A stretch of 64,000 bases of DNA from Anaerolineae bacterium. Its GTDB lineage: Bacteria; Chloroflexota; Anaerolineae; Anaerolineales; UBA11579. Location of the stretch: assembly GCA_004297445.1 (NCBI GenBank), contig SCUK01000012.1, forward strand, positions 1 to 64,000. The letters are read 5' to 3'. Shown piece by piece: positions 41,807-50,414 of the stretch. Every line of letters begins with the position of its first letter. Position 1 is the stretch's first letter. The notes below the pieces were generated by a model that did no database searches, had not been told where the DNA came from, and saw only the letters and a program-made list of their open reading frames with translations. Made by a program: the position numbers and the translations under genes.

Positions 41807-42577
41807 TCAAAAGACAAGGAGCAGCCAATAACGGTCTACCATCGCCGCCAGCAGTCCCCATACTGACCCAAGCACAACCCCGGCGATGACGTCTCTCGGG
41901 TAGTGCGCGCCAACGTAGATTCGTGTGATCCCCACCAGTACCGCGACTGCATAAAGAGCAGCAATCCCTGCCGTCCCCGGCTGGATGTGATGGACGAATA
42001 GCGTCACCAGGAAGAATATTTGGCTCGTATGCCCGCTGGGAAACGAGTTACCCATTTCCCGCACTCCGACTACGCGAGTTCCATCGAGAGTCAGATAGGG
42101 GCGCGCCCGACTGGATAACATCTTTATCACTTCCACCAGCAACCAGAGCGTGAGCGTACCCAGAACGATCTCAGCCGCCAGACCTCGTCGACCAAGCAAA
42201 AAGTATACGATGGCGGCGAAGAAAGCCACCAGCATATGGCCCGGCTGGGTGGCGAGCCACATGAAACGATCCAACCACTTGGGATAAACCTGTGTATTTA
42301 TCAGCGTAAAAACCCGCGAATCCAGCCGCTGACCTGCCTTCCAAATCAGGGACAGGGTGACCAATGCGAACAGGAAAAGTAGGAATAAGAGGCCGCGTTG
42401 GGCGCGCACCGCTGACCAGAGGGAGGCCCGCGTCACACTCGGTAGCCAGATGAGAAAGGCCACCAGCCCGGCCAGCAGGAATACCAGGAAAGCCGGCCGC
42501 CGTCGTCTGGCGTCCCAGAAAGATCTACGGGCCGCCGGTGAAGGGACGGGGACGAGTTCGGGACCGCCATCCTTCAT
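41807..42577 (-). CDS. PAP2-family membrane phosphatase
   Basis: A 256-residue membrane protein with six helices and the PAP2 signature in three parts: KMLSSRARPYL (KxxxxxxRP), SFPSGHTSQ (PSGH) and TRIYVGAHYPRDVIAG (RxxxxxHxxxD). Such enzymes dephosphorylate phosphatidic acid, undecaprenyl pyrophosphate or phosphatidylglycerol phosphate. It overlaps the lipid kinase gene by 4 bp (ATGA), giving an opposed kinase/phosphatase pair acting on lipids. A polar, Arg-rich N-terminus precedes the first helix. Confidence 0.92.
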   Translation of the reverse strand: MKDGGPELVPVPSPAARRSFWDARRRRPAFLVFLLAGLVAFLIWLPSVTRASLWSAVRAQRGLLFLLFLFALVTLSLIWKAGQRLDSRVFTLINTQVYPKWLDRFMWLATQPGHMLVAFFAAIVYFLLGRRGLAAEIVLGTLTLWLLVEVIKMLSSRARPYLTLDGTRVVGVREMGNSFPSGHTSQIFFLVTLFVHHIQPGTAGIAALYAVAVLVGITRIYVGAHYPRDVIAGVVLGSVWGLLAAMVDRYWLLLVF

Positions 42578-43536
42578 GGGGTGTTTTTTCCAGTTACCGC
42601 GGTGCCCGTCATCACTGTGATGGCGCGCGGGTAGATATGAACCGACAGGCTCCCCCCGCCTAACTGAACCCCATCCGCAAGGACCGACATTTCCGGTTTC
42701 GAGATGATATTGATGTCCCGTGCGCGGAAATGCTTGATACCCTCGTCTTCTACCAGACCGCCGCGCGAGAGCATCGCATACAAGAACAGATTCAGTTTGG
42801 TCATGTCTGAAAATGTAAAAACGTCCAGCAGGCCATCCTTGAAAGACACTCGCGGGGAGATTTGGAAGTGCGGCCCAAGAAAAGGCATGTTGGTGACCAT
42901 CATCAGGTAGGCAGTTGCCACAAGGTGTTTGCGCCCATCCATGTTTATCCGCAATTGTGAAGGCGTCGAAGACAAGATAGTGGATAGGAGCCCACCAATT
43001 TGCGCCAGATCACCATGTTGGAATTCATCTGCCATTGGATACAGATCCGAGACGACGCCAAGGGCTACCCCTTCCAGAAACCAGCGCCGGGTACGCCCGC
43101 GGTGGACACGTCCGACATCGATCTTCATTCGGCGTCCGTGGCGCAGCAAGGCAACAGATTCGGCGATATCGCCCGGTATCCCCAGGTTAAAGGCGACGTT
43201 ATTCCGGGTCCCGGTGGGAATTACGCCTAGGATGACATCTTTCCCGACCATGTGCTCAAGCACGCTGCCAATCGTCCCATCGCCACCTGCGACTACGATC
43301 AGCTTAATGCCGGACTGGATGGCTTTGCTGACAACGTCTTTGACGGGGCTATCAGTTTCCAGGATATAGACTTCCGGCAAAATATTGTTGCGCTGCATCT
43401 CTAAGAGGATATTGACCAGTTGTAGTGGCGATTCCCCCGGCGCACCCGAACCCGGATTAAAGATGAGTCTTGCCCGGATGGGGCGATAGTTGGTTGGTTT
43501 GCGTTTCTTTGGCGCACGGGCTTTCTTGTTTTTCAT
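42574..43536 (-). CDS. DagK/YegS-family lipid kinase
   Basis: I start at ATG 43536 (320 residues); the track's TTG three codons upstream is less likely. The basic N-terminus (KNKKARAPKKRKP) precedes a diacylglycerol-kinase catalytic domain: ARLIFNPGSGAPGES, the nucleotide motif VVAGGDGTIGSVLEHM, PTGTRNNVAFNLGIP, then a DGVQLGGGSLSVHIYPRAI end. Family members phosphorylate diacylglycerol, undecaprenol or sphingosine-like lipids. It is translationally coupled to the PAP2 gene, so together they may set the phosphorylation state of one lipid pool. No clear promoter was found in the 110 bp upstream. Confidence 0.92.
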   Translation of the reverse strand: MKNKKARAPKKRKPTNYRPIRARLIFNPGSGAPGESPLQLVNILLEMQRNNILPEVYILETDSPVKDVVSKAIQSGIKLIVVAGGDGTIGSVLEHMVGKDVILGVIPTGTRNNVAFNLGIPGDIAESVALLRHGRRMKIDVGRVHRGRTRRWFLEGVALGVVSDLYPMADEFQHGDLAQIGGLLSTILSSTPSQLRINMDGRKHLVATAYLMMVTNMPFLGPHFQISPRVSFKDGLLDVFTFSDMTKLNLFLYAMLSRGGLVEDEGIKHFRARDINIISKPEMSVLADGVQLGGGSLSVHIYPRAITVMTGTAVTGKNTP

Positions 43537-43650
43537 TTCAAGCAACCCTATTGCTAGTGGTTATTAACAGGTTTACAAATTCGTTCAAGTCAGCCCCAAT
43601 GGTACACAGGTTTTTCGTCAGCTGTCAAAACACTTACAACGCCAGGATTG

Positions 43651-44220
43651 TTACGTGGCAGGGCGTACCGTGTTCGGCAAGACGTCAATGTTGAACGCGG
43701 CCCGTTCCAGCCGGTAAATCAGCAGCGTCCCGCCGTTTTCCAGCGGGCGTTCATCCATCACCGCAAAACCCAGCTTGACCAGCACCTTGCTGGAGGCTGT
43801 GTTGGCCGCCACCACCCGCGCCGAGAGGCGCGCCACACCTGCCACGTCAAACGCATACGCCACCGCCGCTTGCACTGCCTCGGTGGCGTAGCCCATGCCC
43901 CATGCTGCCGGCACCAGCCCATAGCCGATTTCCAGCTCCTCGGTGTCATCCCACGGCTCTATGTTAATCGCGCCCAGAAAGGCGTTACCGGCTTTATCGC
44001 CGATCACCCAGCCGCCGATGCCGCGTGCCTCCCAGGTGGCGCGTGCCACCCGCAGGGCGCGCTCGGCGCGTTGCAGCGGCGTCAGCGGGCGTTTCGAGAT
44101 GTAGCGCGCAACGTCCGCATCACCAAAGAACTCATCCGCCCAGGCGGGCAGGTGGCTTTCGTCCGGCGCCAGCAGTCGCAACCGCTCAGTTTCCAGCGTG
44201 GGAATGTCAATCCGGCTCAT
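43651..44220 (-). CDS. GNAT family acetyltransferase (RimJ/RimL-like)
   Basis: A 189-residue N-acetyltransferase of the RimJ/RimL type. The N-terminus IDIPTLETERLRLLAPDESHLPAWAD is typical, followed by GGWVIGDKAGNAFLGAINIEP, the acetyl-CoA loop in AWGMGYATEAVQAAVAYAFD, and ARVVAANTASSKVLVKLGF. It acetylates a protein N-terminus or small amine; substrate unknown. It is divergent from the epimerase gene, 74 bp away, where little regulatory sequence is visible. Confidence 0.9.
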   Translation of the reverse strand: MSRIDIPTLETERLRLLAPDESHLPAWADEFFGDADVARYISKRPLTPLQRAERALRVARATWEARGIGGWVIGDKAGNAFLGAINIEPWDDTEELEIGYGLVPAAWGMGYATEAVQAAVAYAFDVAGVARLSARVVAANTASSKVLVKLGFAVMDERPLENGGTLLIYRLERAAFNIDVLPNTVRPAT

Positions 44221-44294
44221 CCTGCCGAGTATCCCACAATTCTCATCTTCTTCGGAGGTGATAGAATGTCCCGAATTTTCCGAGGAGGATGCTC

Positions 44295-45335
44295 ATGAAA
44301 GTACTGGTTACCGGGGCCAACGGTCACATCGGCTCCAACGTCGTCCGTGCCCTGCTCAAAGCGCATCACGATGTGCGCGGCATGTTGCGCCAGGTCGCCG
44401 ACACGCGCGGGCTGGACGGCCTGGCGTTCGAGCGGGTCTACGGGGACATCCGCGATATGAACGCGGTCGAGGCCGCCATGCGCGGCTGCGACGTAGTCAT
44501 TAACCTCGCCACGCCCTACATCACCCAGCCGGAAAACCCAGCCGATGTGATTGACCCGGCGATGGACAGTGTGCGCAACGTCTTGCAGGCGGCCGCCAAA
44601 CTGCGGATTCAGAAGGTCATTCACGCCAGTTCTGCCACTGCCATTGGCACCAGCAAGAACCCCTCCGGTCTGCGCAGCGAGAAGGATTGGCGCAATGACG
44701 GCGAAATGCCCTATACGACTGCCAAGGTAGATAGCGAGCGCATCGCCTGGACGCTGGCCGAAGCTCTGGAGGTGCCGCTGGTGTGCCTCAACCCGCCCAT
44801 CGTCCTGGGGCGCTTCGACTATCGCATCACCCCCAGTACTCGCTGGGTGTTCGATATGCTGGAAGGTACCACAATACTGCCCAAAGGGGCGATGTGCCCC
44901 GTGCATGTGCTGGACGTTGCGGCCGCGTTCGTCAGCGCTATTCAGCACGGTCGGGCGGGAGAGCGCTACATCATTTCCGGCCCCAGCGTTTCGTTCAAGG
45001 ACCTCGCCACTCTGATAAAGACGATGACCGGCAAGGGCCCCGGCTACTCGCCCGCGCCGCGCCCGGTGGTGTTGGGCTTTGTCGGACTGCAATACAATTT
45101 ACTGCGCCTGCTCGGCCGTCCGGCCCTCGCCAACGTGGCAGCGGCAAGAGAGTGGGTTCATCGCTATCAGGTATTGGACACCACCAAAGCCAACACTGAC
45201 CTCGGCCTGTCATCCCACAGCGCGCAGGAAATCATCGAAGAGGTGATTGAATGGGGGATGTACCTGAAGGCCTTTACCCCGCAGACAACGGCGCGCCTCA
45301 AAGAGCGTTTCCCCTCCCGCGATGCGTGGGACTGA
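44295..45335 (+). CDS. NAD-dependent epimerase/dehydratase (extended SDR)
   Basis: I start at ATG 44295 (346 residues) because GAGGAGG ends 7 bases before it, while ATG 44289 overlaps that site. The NAD-binding motif is VTGANGHIGSNVVRALL; the catalytic pair is YTTAK in MPYTTAKVDSERIAW, with Ser/Ala/Thr context HASSATAIG. The C-terminal part (GERYIISGPSVSFKDLATLI) is typical of atypical SDRs related to dihydroflavonol reductases and 3-beta-HSD-like proteins. Substrate unknown. It ends before a bidirectional terminator. Confidence 0.88.
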   Translation: MKVLVTGANGHIGSNVVRALLKAHHDVRGMLRQVADTRGLDGLAFERVYGDIRDMNAVEAAMRGCDVVINLATPYITQPENPADVIDPAMDSVRNVLQAAAKLRIQKVIHASSATAIGTSKNPSGLRSEKDWRNDGEMPYTTAKVDSERIAWTLAEALEVPLVCLNPPIVLGRFDYRITPSTRWVFDMLEGTTILPKGAMCPVHVLDVAAAFVSAIQHGRAGERYIISGPSVSFKDLATLIKTMTGKGPGYSPAPRPVVLGFVGLQYNLLRLLGRPALANVAAAREWVHRYQVLDTTKANTDLGLSSHSAQEIIEEVIEWGMYLKAFTPQTTARLKERFPSRDAWD

Positions 45336-45338
45336 ATC

Positions 45339-45376
45339 AAAAGAGGCCGGTCATTTGACCGGCCCCTTTGTTTTTG
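45339..45376. terminator. Bidirectional intrinsic terminator
   Basis: GGCCGGTCA (45345-45353) and TGACCGGCC (45356-45364) form the stem; CTTTGTTTTTGG follows on plus and CTCTTTTG follows on minus. It separates the SDR gene from the convergent SLATT-like gene. Confidence 0.85.
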
Positions 45377-45384
45377 GTTAAGCG

Positions 45385-46992
45385 CTATTTCTTCTGACCG
45401 AACAGGTCCGCCAGGTCATCGTCATCGCCGGCGCCTTCGTCCAGCCCGCCGAACAGGTCTTCCAGCATATCCGGCGTCAGGTCAGCCGGGGGCAGGTCGT
45501 CGGTGGCATTATCCAGCATCGAGTCCAGCATGTCATCCGCCGTGGAATCGATCAGGTCGGAGGCTTTCTCGCTGGCGGCTTCCTTGAATTTCTCAGCCAC
45601 ATCGTCCATCAGTTCATCCACCTTGCCTTCCATGCTGTCGATAACGCTGCCGGCCTGCGGGCCAAGCTTGTCTTCGGCCGTGTCATGCACCAGCGCAAAC
45701 AGCGCATCAAACGCTTCGTCCTTATGCTCATCAACCAGCGTGCCAATGGCTTCCGTGGCTTTGGCCTTGGCGGCGTCTTTGGCTTTCTCGGTCGCCCCGC
45801 TCACGGTTGTCACAACGGCCACGCTCGCCGTTGTTGAATTGCTCTCGGCTTGTTGTTGCGCCAGGATATCGGGCGGGATGACATCTGCATCCTCGCCGTA
45901 GAAATACCACCCATCCGGGTCATTCTGGAATTTCTCAACGATGCCCTCCATCTCTTCCTGGAGTTTGGCGTCTTCTTCGATTAGCGCTTCGAGGGCATCC
46001 TTCATGTTTTGTATCCAGCCGCCATGCTCGTTGGAGAGCACCGACTCGGTATTCTCGACCAGTCGCTCAAAGGTGGTGTGGTCTTCCTTCTCCAGCGAGG
46101 GCGTGGCGCGCCACCACATGCGGATGCTTTCCAGGTCGCGGGCGGCCTGGTTGTAGCCGATGAGCGTATTCTCGTACTGGTTATATTCCAGGTAAGTGGT
46201 GATGGCGCCCACGATGGCCGTGGTGGCGGCAATCCAGATTTCGAACCCGAAGGCCGCCAGGGCAGTTCCGACAGCGCCGAAGAGGATGATGCGCCAGTTC
46301 AATTCGCGAATCTTCTTTCCGTACCGCACGATCTTGCCCTGGTAAAAGCTCAGCTGGTCTTCCAAGCGCTGACGGATATAAGCATCTGGCGGCAGAAAAC
46401 TGAAGCCGTCGTCATTGGGTGCCACCGCGTTGGCCGGGGGCAGTATTCCCTTGTAGGTCTCAAGCCCATCTTTGTTCACTTCGGTTTTCATCAAGCGTTC
46501 GCTGATGGTCTGGACGCGCTGCCACAATTTCAATTCACGCGGTTCAAGGACGTGGGCCGCGTCGTTGTACTCGCCCTTCTTGGTACGGAATTCGAAGATT
46601 TCGCGTTTAAGAGTTTCCGCCGCGCCGCGCAGCAGCACGTAGTTCAGGCCGCGCTCGAACCGGTTAGCCCAGGTGAGCAGCATGCTGACTGTGATAGGCA
46701 GCAGGACGACCACCACGCGGAACATCGTGGCAACCGGGATACCGATGAATGCGGCCGTGCTGGCCGCCACATAGCCTTCATACACAATTGCCATGACGGT
46801 GGCAACCACCCCCAGCATCAGAATCTGGCGGCGCAGCCGGCGGAAACGATCCTGGGTGTTAATCGCGTTCAGGTCGAAGTCGGCAAACACTTGCCAGGCG
46901 TCTATCAGCGTGGGGTTGGGTTCGCTGGCACCGCCGCCGGTCAGGTTAACCACCGGCTGAGCATAAGTTTTGGTTTGAGTTTCAGTCAGCAT
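45385..46992 (-). CDS. Tandem DUF4231/SLATT-like membrane protein with long acidic C-terminus
   Basis: 535 residues. Two modules each carry a pair of helices: 56-75 with 88-108, and 234-251 with 252-268. Each pair is followed by a long helical, charged stretch (RFERGLNYVLLRGAAETLKREIFEFR after the first; YNQYENTLIGYNQAARDLESIRMWW after the second). This matches the SLATT_3 plus SLATT_1 (DUF4231) arrangement, a 2TM family described as putative pore-forming effectors linked to nucleotide second-messenger and SLOG systems. From 395 onward there is an Ala/Asp/Lys-rich helical tail with DLFGGLDEGAGDDDDLADLFGQ at the end. The promoter is TTGACC-17-TATAGT. No CD-NTase or SLOG gene is nearby, so effector activity is inference. 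Confidence 0.7.
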   Translation of the reverse strand: MLTETQTKTYAQPVVNLTGGGASEPNPTLIDAWQVFADFDLNAINTQDRFRRLRRQILMLGVVATVMAIVYEGYVAASTAAFIGIPVATMFRVVVVLLPITVSMLLTWANRFERGLNYVLLRGAAETLKREIFEFRTKKGEYNDAAHVLEPRELKLWQRVQTISERLMKTEVNKDGLETYKGILPPANAVAPNDDGFSFLPPDAYIRQRLEDQLSFYQGKIVRYGKKIRELNWRIILFGAVGTALAAFGFEIWIAATTAIVGAITTYLEYNQYENTLIGYNQAARDLESIRMWWRATPSLEKEDHTTFERLVENTESVLSNEHGGWIQNMKDALEALIEEDAKLQEEMEGIVEKFQNDPDGWYFYGEDADVIPPDILAQQQAESNSTTASVAVVTTVSGATEKAKDAAKAKATEAIGTLVDEHKDEAFDALFALVHDTAEDKLGPQAGSVIDSMEGKVDELMDDVAEKFKEAASEKASDLIDSTADDMLDSMLDNATDDLPPADLTPDMLEDLFGGLDEGAGDDDDLADLFGQKK

Positions 46993-47015
46993 GCATCACC
47001 TCGTGCGATTTCATT

Positions 47016-47044
47016 ACTATACGTCAGTTTGAAACGAGGGTCAA
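47016..47044 (-). promoter_or_regulatory. Promoter of the SLATT-like gene
   Basis: Minus-strand TTGACC (47044-47039), a 17-base spacer and TATAGT (47021-47016). The gene starts at 46992 after a short leader with GAGGTGA. Confidence 0.8.
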
Positions 47045-47077
47045 CTTTGAGGCGGGATGGATTCTGTGCGCCGGCGC

Positions 47078-47112
47078 GCAAAACCTGCCGGTGAGTTGTT
47101 CTCACCGGCAGG
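47078..47112 (-). terminator. Intrinsic terminator of the cysteine-ribbon membrane protein gene
   Basis: CCTGCCGGTGAG / CTCACCGGCAGG is a perfect 12-bp stem with a 5-base loop; on the minus strand it is followed by TTTTG. It lies between the 47130-47687 gene and the SLATT-like promoter, so these are separate transcripts. Confidence 0.82.
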
Positions 47113-47129
47113 GGGGAACAACCAGGAGA

Positions 47130-47687
47130 CTAGGCCAGGGTTTTTGTCGCGTTGGCGTTCAGGAAGGCATGCGCATAGGTATGGTCGATGAATTCCAGTG
47201 TCACTCCCCCGTCTGCCCAGGAGTGGGCCGCGGTGAAGCCGGTGATCTTCACCGCCGAACGCACGCGTTCTGCGACAGCCTCGGCCTCTTCTGTCATCGC
47301 CGCCGGACTGATTATTTGCCCGAAGAGATGATAGACCAGCAGGAAGAAGACCAGCCACGAGACCAGCAGCAACAGCCAGGAAATCTCGGAGCGGCCGGCG
47401 ACGAGGTGATACGCGAAATAGCCCAGCACTCCGAACGGCAGGCTCACCAGGCAGCCTCGGCCGGCGCGCCGGCCCTCCACGGCTTCCAATTCGGCGAGCA
47501 GGTCGGAACACGGTTGGCAAAGCGGAAAATCCAGGCTCAAGTTCTGTTTGCGCGACCCCGCTGATGCCTTAACCGTCTTGGCCGGGGAGAGCATCGCGTG
47601 GCCGCAGGCTGCGCAGATAGTCTGGGGGATAGCGAATCCTCCCAACACCCCGAATTTCAGGGTAACGACGTCAGGGATTGCAGACAT
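47130..47687 (-). CDS. Hypothetical membrane protein with N-terminal zinc-ribbon-like cysteines
   Basis: 185 residues with no family I recognise. Near the N-terminus ICAACGHAM and LCQPCSDLL provide two CxxC pairs, like a zinc ribbon. Two hydrophobic helices follow (GCLVSLPFGVLGYFAYHLV and ISWLLLLVSWLVFFLLVYHLFG), and the C-terminal half (AVKITGFTAAHSWADGGVTLEFIDHTYAHAFLNAN) is probably cytoplasmic or exposed and beta-rich. It has its own terminator ahead of the SLATT-like gene on the same strand. The conservation of this pairing is unknown. Confidence 0.65.
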   Translation of the reverse strand: MSAIPDVVTLKFGVLGGFAIPQTICAACGHAMLSPAKTVKASAGSRKQNLSLDFPLCQPCSDLLAELEAVEGRRAGRGCLVSLPFGVLGYFAYHLVAGRSEISWLLLLVSWLVFFLLVYHLFGQIISPAAMTEEAEAVAERVRSAVKITGFTAAHSWADGGVTLEFIDHTYAHAFLNANATKTLA

Positions 47688-47793
47688 GCCGGCCTCCTTC
47701 TCATGAGGACGGGCAGCGGGCTTAATTCAATTATCGCGTCAGAATGGGACTGGCCGGAGGCTGAATGCCCCTAACAACCCGGGACAAGCGTCC

Positions 47794-48672
47794 TTATTCC
47801 CGGGGTCGTGTCCTGGAAGAAACAGTCAGTATGGATGACGCGGAAGCCATCACGATGAGCAATCCCCCGGCGGCTTGCGCGATCCGGAATGGCTCGTGGC
47901 CTGCCGTCCAGGCCAGCAGCGCCGCGAAAACCGGCTCAAGCGCAAAAATCAGCGATACTCGCAGAGGCGCGACCTGTCGTTGCGCCCACAACTGGATGGC
48001 AAATGCCGAAAGGGTGGGGAGGAACGCCAGGAAGGCCACCACGCCCCAGGTGCCCGGTGTGCCCACGCCAAACGGCAGCCCGAAGACCGCCCCTGCCGCC
48101 AGGCTGAGCAACCCCACGACGAGAAACTGCTGGAAACTCAAGACCAGCGAGTCAAGCCCGCGCTGGATGGCATCGTCGGCAGCCAGGATGTGCCCGGCAT
48201 AGGCCGCAGCGGTGATTAGCGTGATTAGGTCACCTGGGTTGGCCTCCCGCAGACCCCCCGTCAATAGCCACAATCCTGCCAGCGCCAGGGCGGCGGCGAA
48301 CGCATCCGTAGGGCGCAGCGGTCGCCTGAGGAAGAGCCAGGAAAAAAGGGGAACGAACGCCACGAACAAGCCGGTGATGAAGGCGGAGTTGGCGGCGCTG
48401 GTGTACCCCAGCCCGATGGTTTGCGGGGCGTAAAGCAGCCACAGCAGGATACCGAGCCTTACTCCAGCCTGCCACTCGTGCCACAACCGGCGGCCGCGCA
48501 GCGCCAGCCAGAAGCCCAGTGGCAGCGCCGCCAGGAGAAAGCGGTAGCCGACCAGGATGACCGGGTCAATGTGTTCCAGGCTGTCTTTGACGAGGATGAA
48601 CGTACTGCCCCAGATAAAGGCGGCGTACAGCAGGCCGAGATGAGCAAGGCGGCTGGTAGGGCGCGGGGGCAT
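47794..48672 (-). CDS. EamA family (DMT) transporter
   Basis: I start at ATG 48672 (292 residues): TACAAT lies exactly 6 nt before it on the minus strand, whereas the track's start at 48696 precedes that box. Ten helices in two EamA repeats are visible, from LGLLYAAFIWGSTFILVKDSL to the last FRIAQAAGGLLIVMASA. Conserved elements include GYTSAANSAFITGLFVAFVPLF and VAPLRVSLIFALEPVFAAL. It should export a small metabolite; the substrate is not predictable. It is the third EamA-type gene in the window and is divergent from the cyclase gene. Confidence 0.88.
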   Translation of the reverse strand: MPPRPTSRLAHLGLLYAAFIWGSTFILVKDSLEHIDPVILVGYRFLLAALPLGFWLALRGRRLWHEWQAGVRLGILLWLLYAPQTIGLGYTSAANSAFITGLFVAFVPLFSWLFLRRPLRPTDAFAAALALAGLWLLTGGLREANPGDLITLITAAAYAGHILAADDAIQRGLDSLVLSFQQFLVVGLLSLAAGAVFGLPFGVGTPGTWGVVAFLAFLPTLSAFAIQLWAQRQVAPLRVSLIFALEPVFAALLAWTAGHEPFRIAQAAGGLLIVMASASSILTVSSRTRPRE

Positions 48673-48832
48673 ACGGCTATTGTACGTTACGGTCACCCGC
48701 TCCCGCTTCCCAGCGACTCTCGCGATGGTGTTGACTCACTCTCCAAAAATCACTACGATTACAATATGGTTGGTGTGGCCCAGTGCAATCCGTTGGGCCG
48801 CTTGGCCTTCTGACCGGTTTCGAGGAGTTTCG

Positions 48833-50320
48833 GTGAATCCTACTTACCTGTTCGTCCATCCCCTCATTGGCGCGGTAGCTGTCGGCCTTGTACTGTATGC
48901 CTATTACTTGAAGGCTGGCAGCCGCAAGCGGCAATTGGCGCATTACTGGTCCGGGCTGGGCGCGCTGGGCACCATGCTGTTCGCAGTGGGCTATGCGGCC
49001 TACGCGCTGGGTCGCCGCAGCGAGGAACTGGGCGATTTCCCGCAACTGTTCGGCACATTTACCCCGCATTACTACATTGCCCTGGCGTTGCTCCTGGCGA
49101 TCACCGCTCAGGTGGCGATGGGTCTCTCGATGCGCTTCCGGCCGGAGTGGATTCCGGGTATCCGGGTTTGGCACTGGCGCGTCTCGCAACTCCTCCTGGT
49201 ACTCGTGGGTCTGCTGGCCCTCATGGGTGTACCCACTTTCTTTGTATTGCTGGACAGCCGGCCCGTGCTTCAAATCCTGCTTACCACGGCCGCGCTGGTG
49301 TTCATCGGCGGCGGCGTCTGGCTATTCCTTAATTTGGAAAGAGACTCGCTAAAAGGCTCGCGCTTCAATCGTAATGCGGTCAAGCGCATCCCGGCGGACC
49401 GGTTGGTCAAGATTACCTATCGGCCGGATGGCCGCGCGGTGCAGGCCGAACGCGGCCAGAGCATTTTGCAGGCCTCGCTGCAAAACGGCATCCCGCACAC
49501 GCATGTCTGCGGCGGCAATGCCCGTTGTTCCACCTGTCGTGTCGCAGTGGTGGAAGGGCTGGAGAATCTTGAAGGTCGTAACAAACTGGAACAAATCCTG
49601 GCGGACAAGCTGGACTTCCCGCCCTTCATCCGGCTGGCTTGCCAGGCCCGCTTGAGCGGCGGCGATGTGGAAGTGCGCCGCCTTGTGCTGGATTCGGAAG
49701 ATATCGCCCTGGCCAACCAGCTCAAACGCCCGGTGACAGCCAACGCAGTGGGGCAGGAACGCGTGCTGGCCATCCTGTTCTCGGATATCCGCGGCTTCAC
49801 CACCTTCGCCGAGCGCCTGCTGCCCTATGATGTGGTGCACGCCCTCAACCGCTATTACACCCGCGTTGGCGATGCCATCTACCGTCACGGCGGTGAAATC
49901 AACAACTACATGGGCGATGGTTTCCTCGCCTTGTTTGGCCTCAATGGGCACGACCGTGACCCCGCCGTGCGGGCCGTGGATGCCGGGCTGGAAATGCTGG
50001 AAGCCATGGAAGAACTCAAACCCTATTTTGAAGCCACCTATGGAGCGCCATTTGAAATTGGCATCGGCGTTCACCTGGGCCCGACGGTCGTTGGCGGGTT
50101 GGGCGCCCGCGATCCCAAACGCGTATCGGCAGTCGGCGATTCGGTTAACTTTGCCAGCCGAATTGAAGACGCCAACAAGCAGAATGGCACCCGCTTCCTC
50201 ATATCAGAAGACGTGTACCTGCGTGTGCGCGGTCATGTGCAGATAGGCCGCCAGTTCCCCTTCATCGCCAAGGGCAAGTCCGGCAACTACAGCCTGTACG
50301 AAGTGCTGGGGCGCGACTGA
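48833..50320 (+). CDS. Class III nucleotide cyclase with membrane heme-b-like and [2Fe-2S] ferredoxin domains
   Basis: I start at GTG 48833 (495 residues), five bases after GAGGAG; the track's start adds 51 unlikely residues. The first 175 residues hold five helices with histidines in or near them (FVHPLIGA, LAHYWSG, TPHYYIALAL, WHWRVSQ), resembling a cytochrome b561/DUF4079-like heme domain. A ferredoxin domain follows, with ligands in HVCGGNARCSTC near 223 and LACQARL near 269. The C-terminal cyclase has metal-binding Asp in LFSDIRGFTTFAE (315) and MGDGFLALFG (360). The Lys that usually precedes the GD motif and reads adenine is replaced (INNYMGD). It probably couples redox state to cAMP or another cyclic nucleotide; this is inference. 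Confidence 0.87.
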   Translation: MNPTYLFVHPLIGAVAVGLVLYAYYLKAGSRKRQLAHYWSGLGALGTMLFAVGYAAYALGRRSEELGDFPQLFGTFTPHYYIALALLLAITAQVAMGLSMRFRPEWIPGIRVWHWRVSQLLLVLVGLLALMGVPTFFVLLDSRPVLQILLTTAALVFIGGGVWLFLNLERDSLKGSRFNRNAVKRIPADRLVKITYRPDGRAVQAERGQSILQASLQNGIPHTHVCGGNARCSTCRVAVVEGLENLEGRNKLEQILADKLDFPPFIRLACQARLSGGDVEVRRLVLDSEDIALANQLKRPVTANAVGQERVLAILFSDIRGFTTFAERLLPYDVVHALNRYYTRVGDAIYRHGGEINNYMGDGFLALFGLNGHDRDPAVRAVDAGLEMLEAMEELKPYFEATYGAPFEIGIGVHLGPTVVGGLGARDPKRVSAVGDSVNFASRIEDANKQNGTRFLISEDVYLRVRGHVQIGRQFPFIAKGKSGNYSLYEVLGRD

Positions 50321-50343
50321 CCCCAGACCAAAAGGTGAAACAC

Positions 50344-50376
50344 AGACCTGGCAGGATGTCCTGCCAGGTCTTTTTG
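50344..50376 (+). terminator. Intrinsic terminator of the cyclase gene
   Basis: AGACCTGGCAGGA, two-base loop, TCCTGCCAGGTCT, then TTTTTG. A long perfect stem 24 bp after the stop codon. Confidence 0.93.
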
Positions 50377-50414
50377 TTACTTCTTCTCTACTGCTTCTTT
50401 GGTGAGATGCCCCG

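Noticed and set aside
48680-48832. 51-residue N-terminal extension of the cyclase in the ORF track
   Set aside because: There is no ribosome binding site at 48680. The GTG at 48833 has GAGGAG five bases upstream and begins directly at the first membrane helix.
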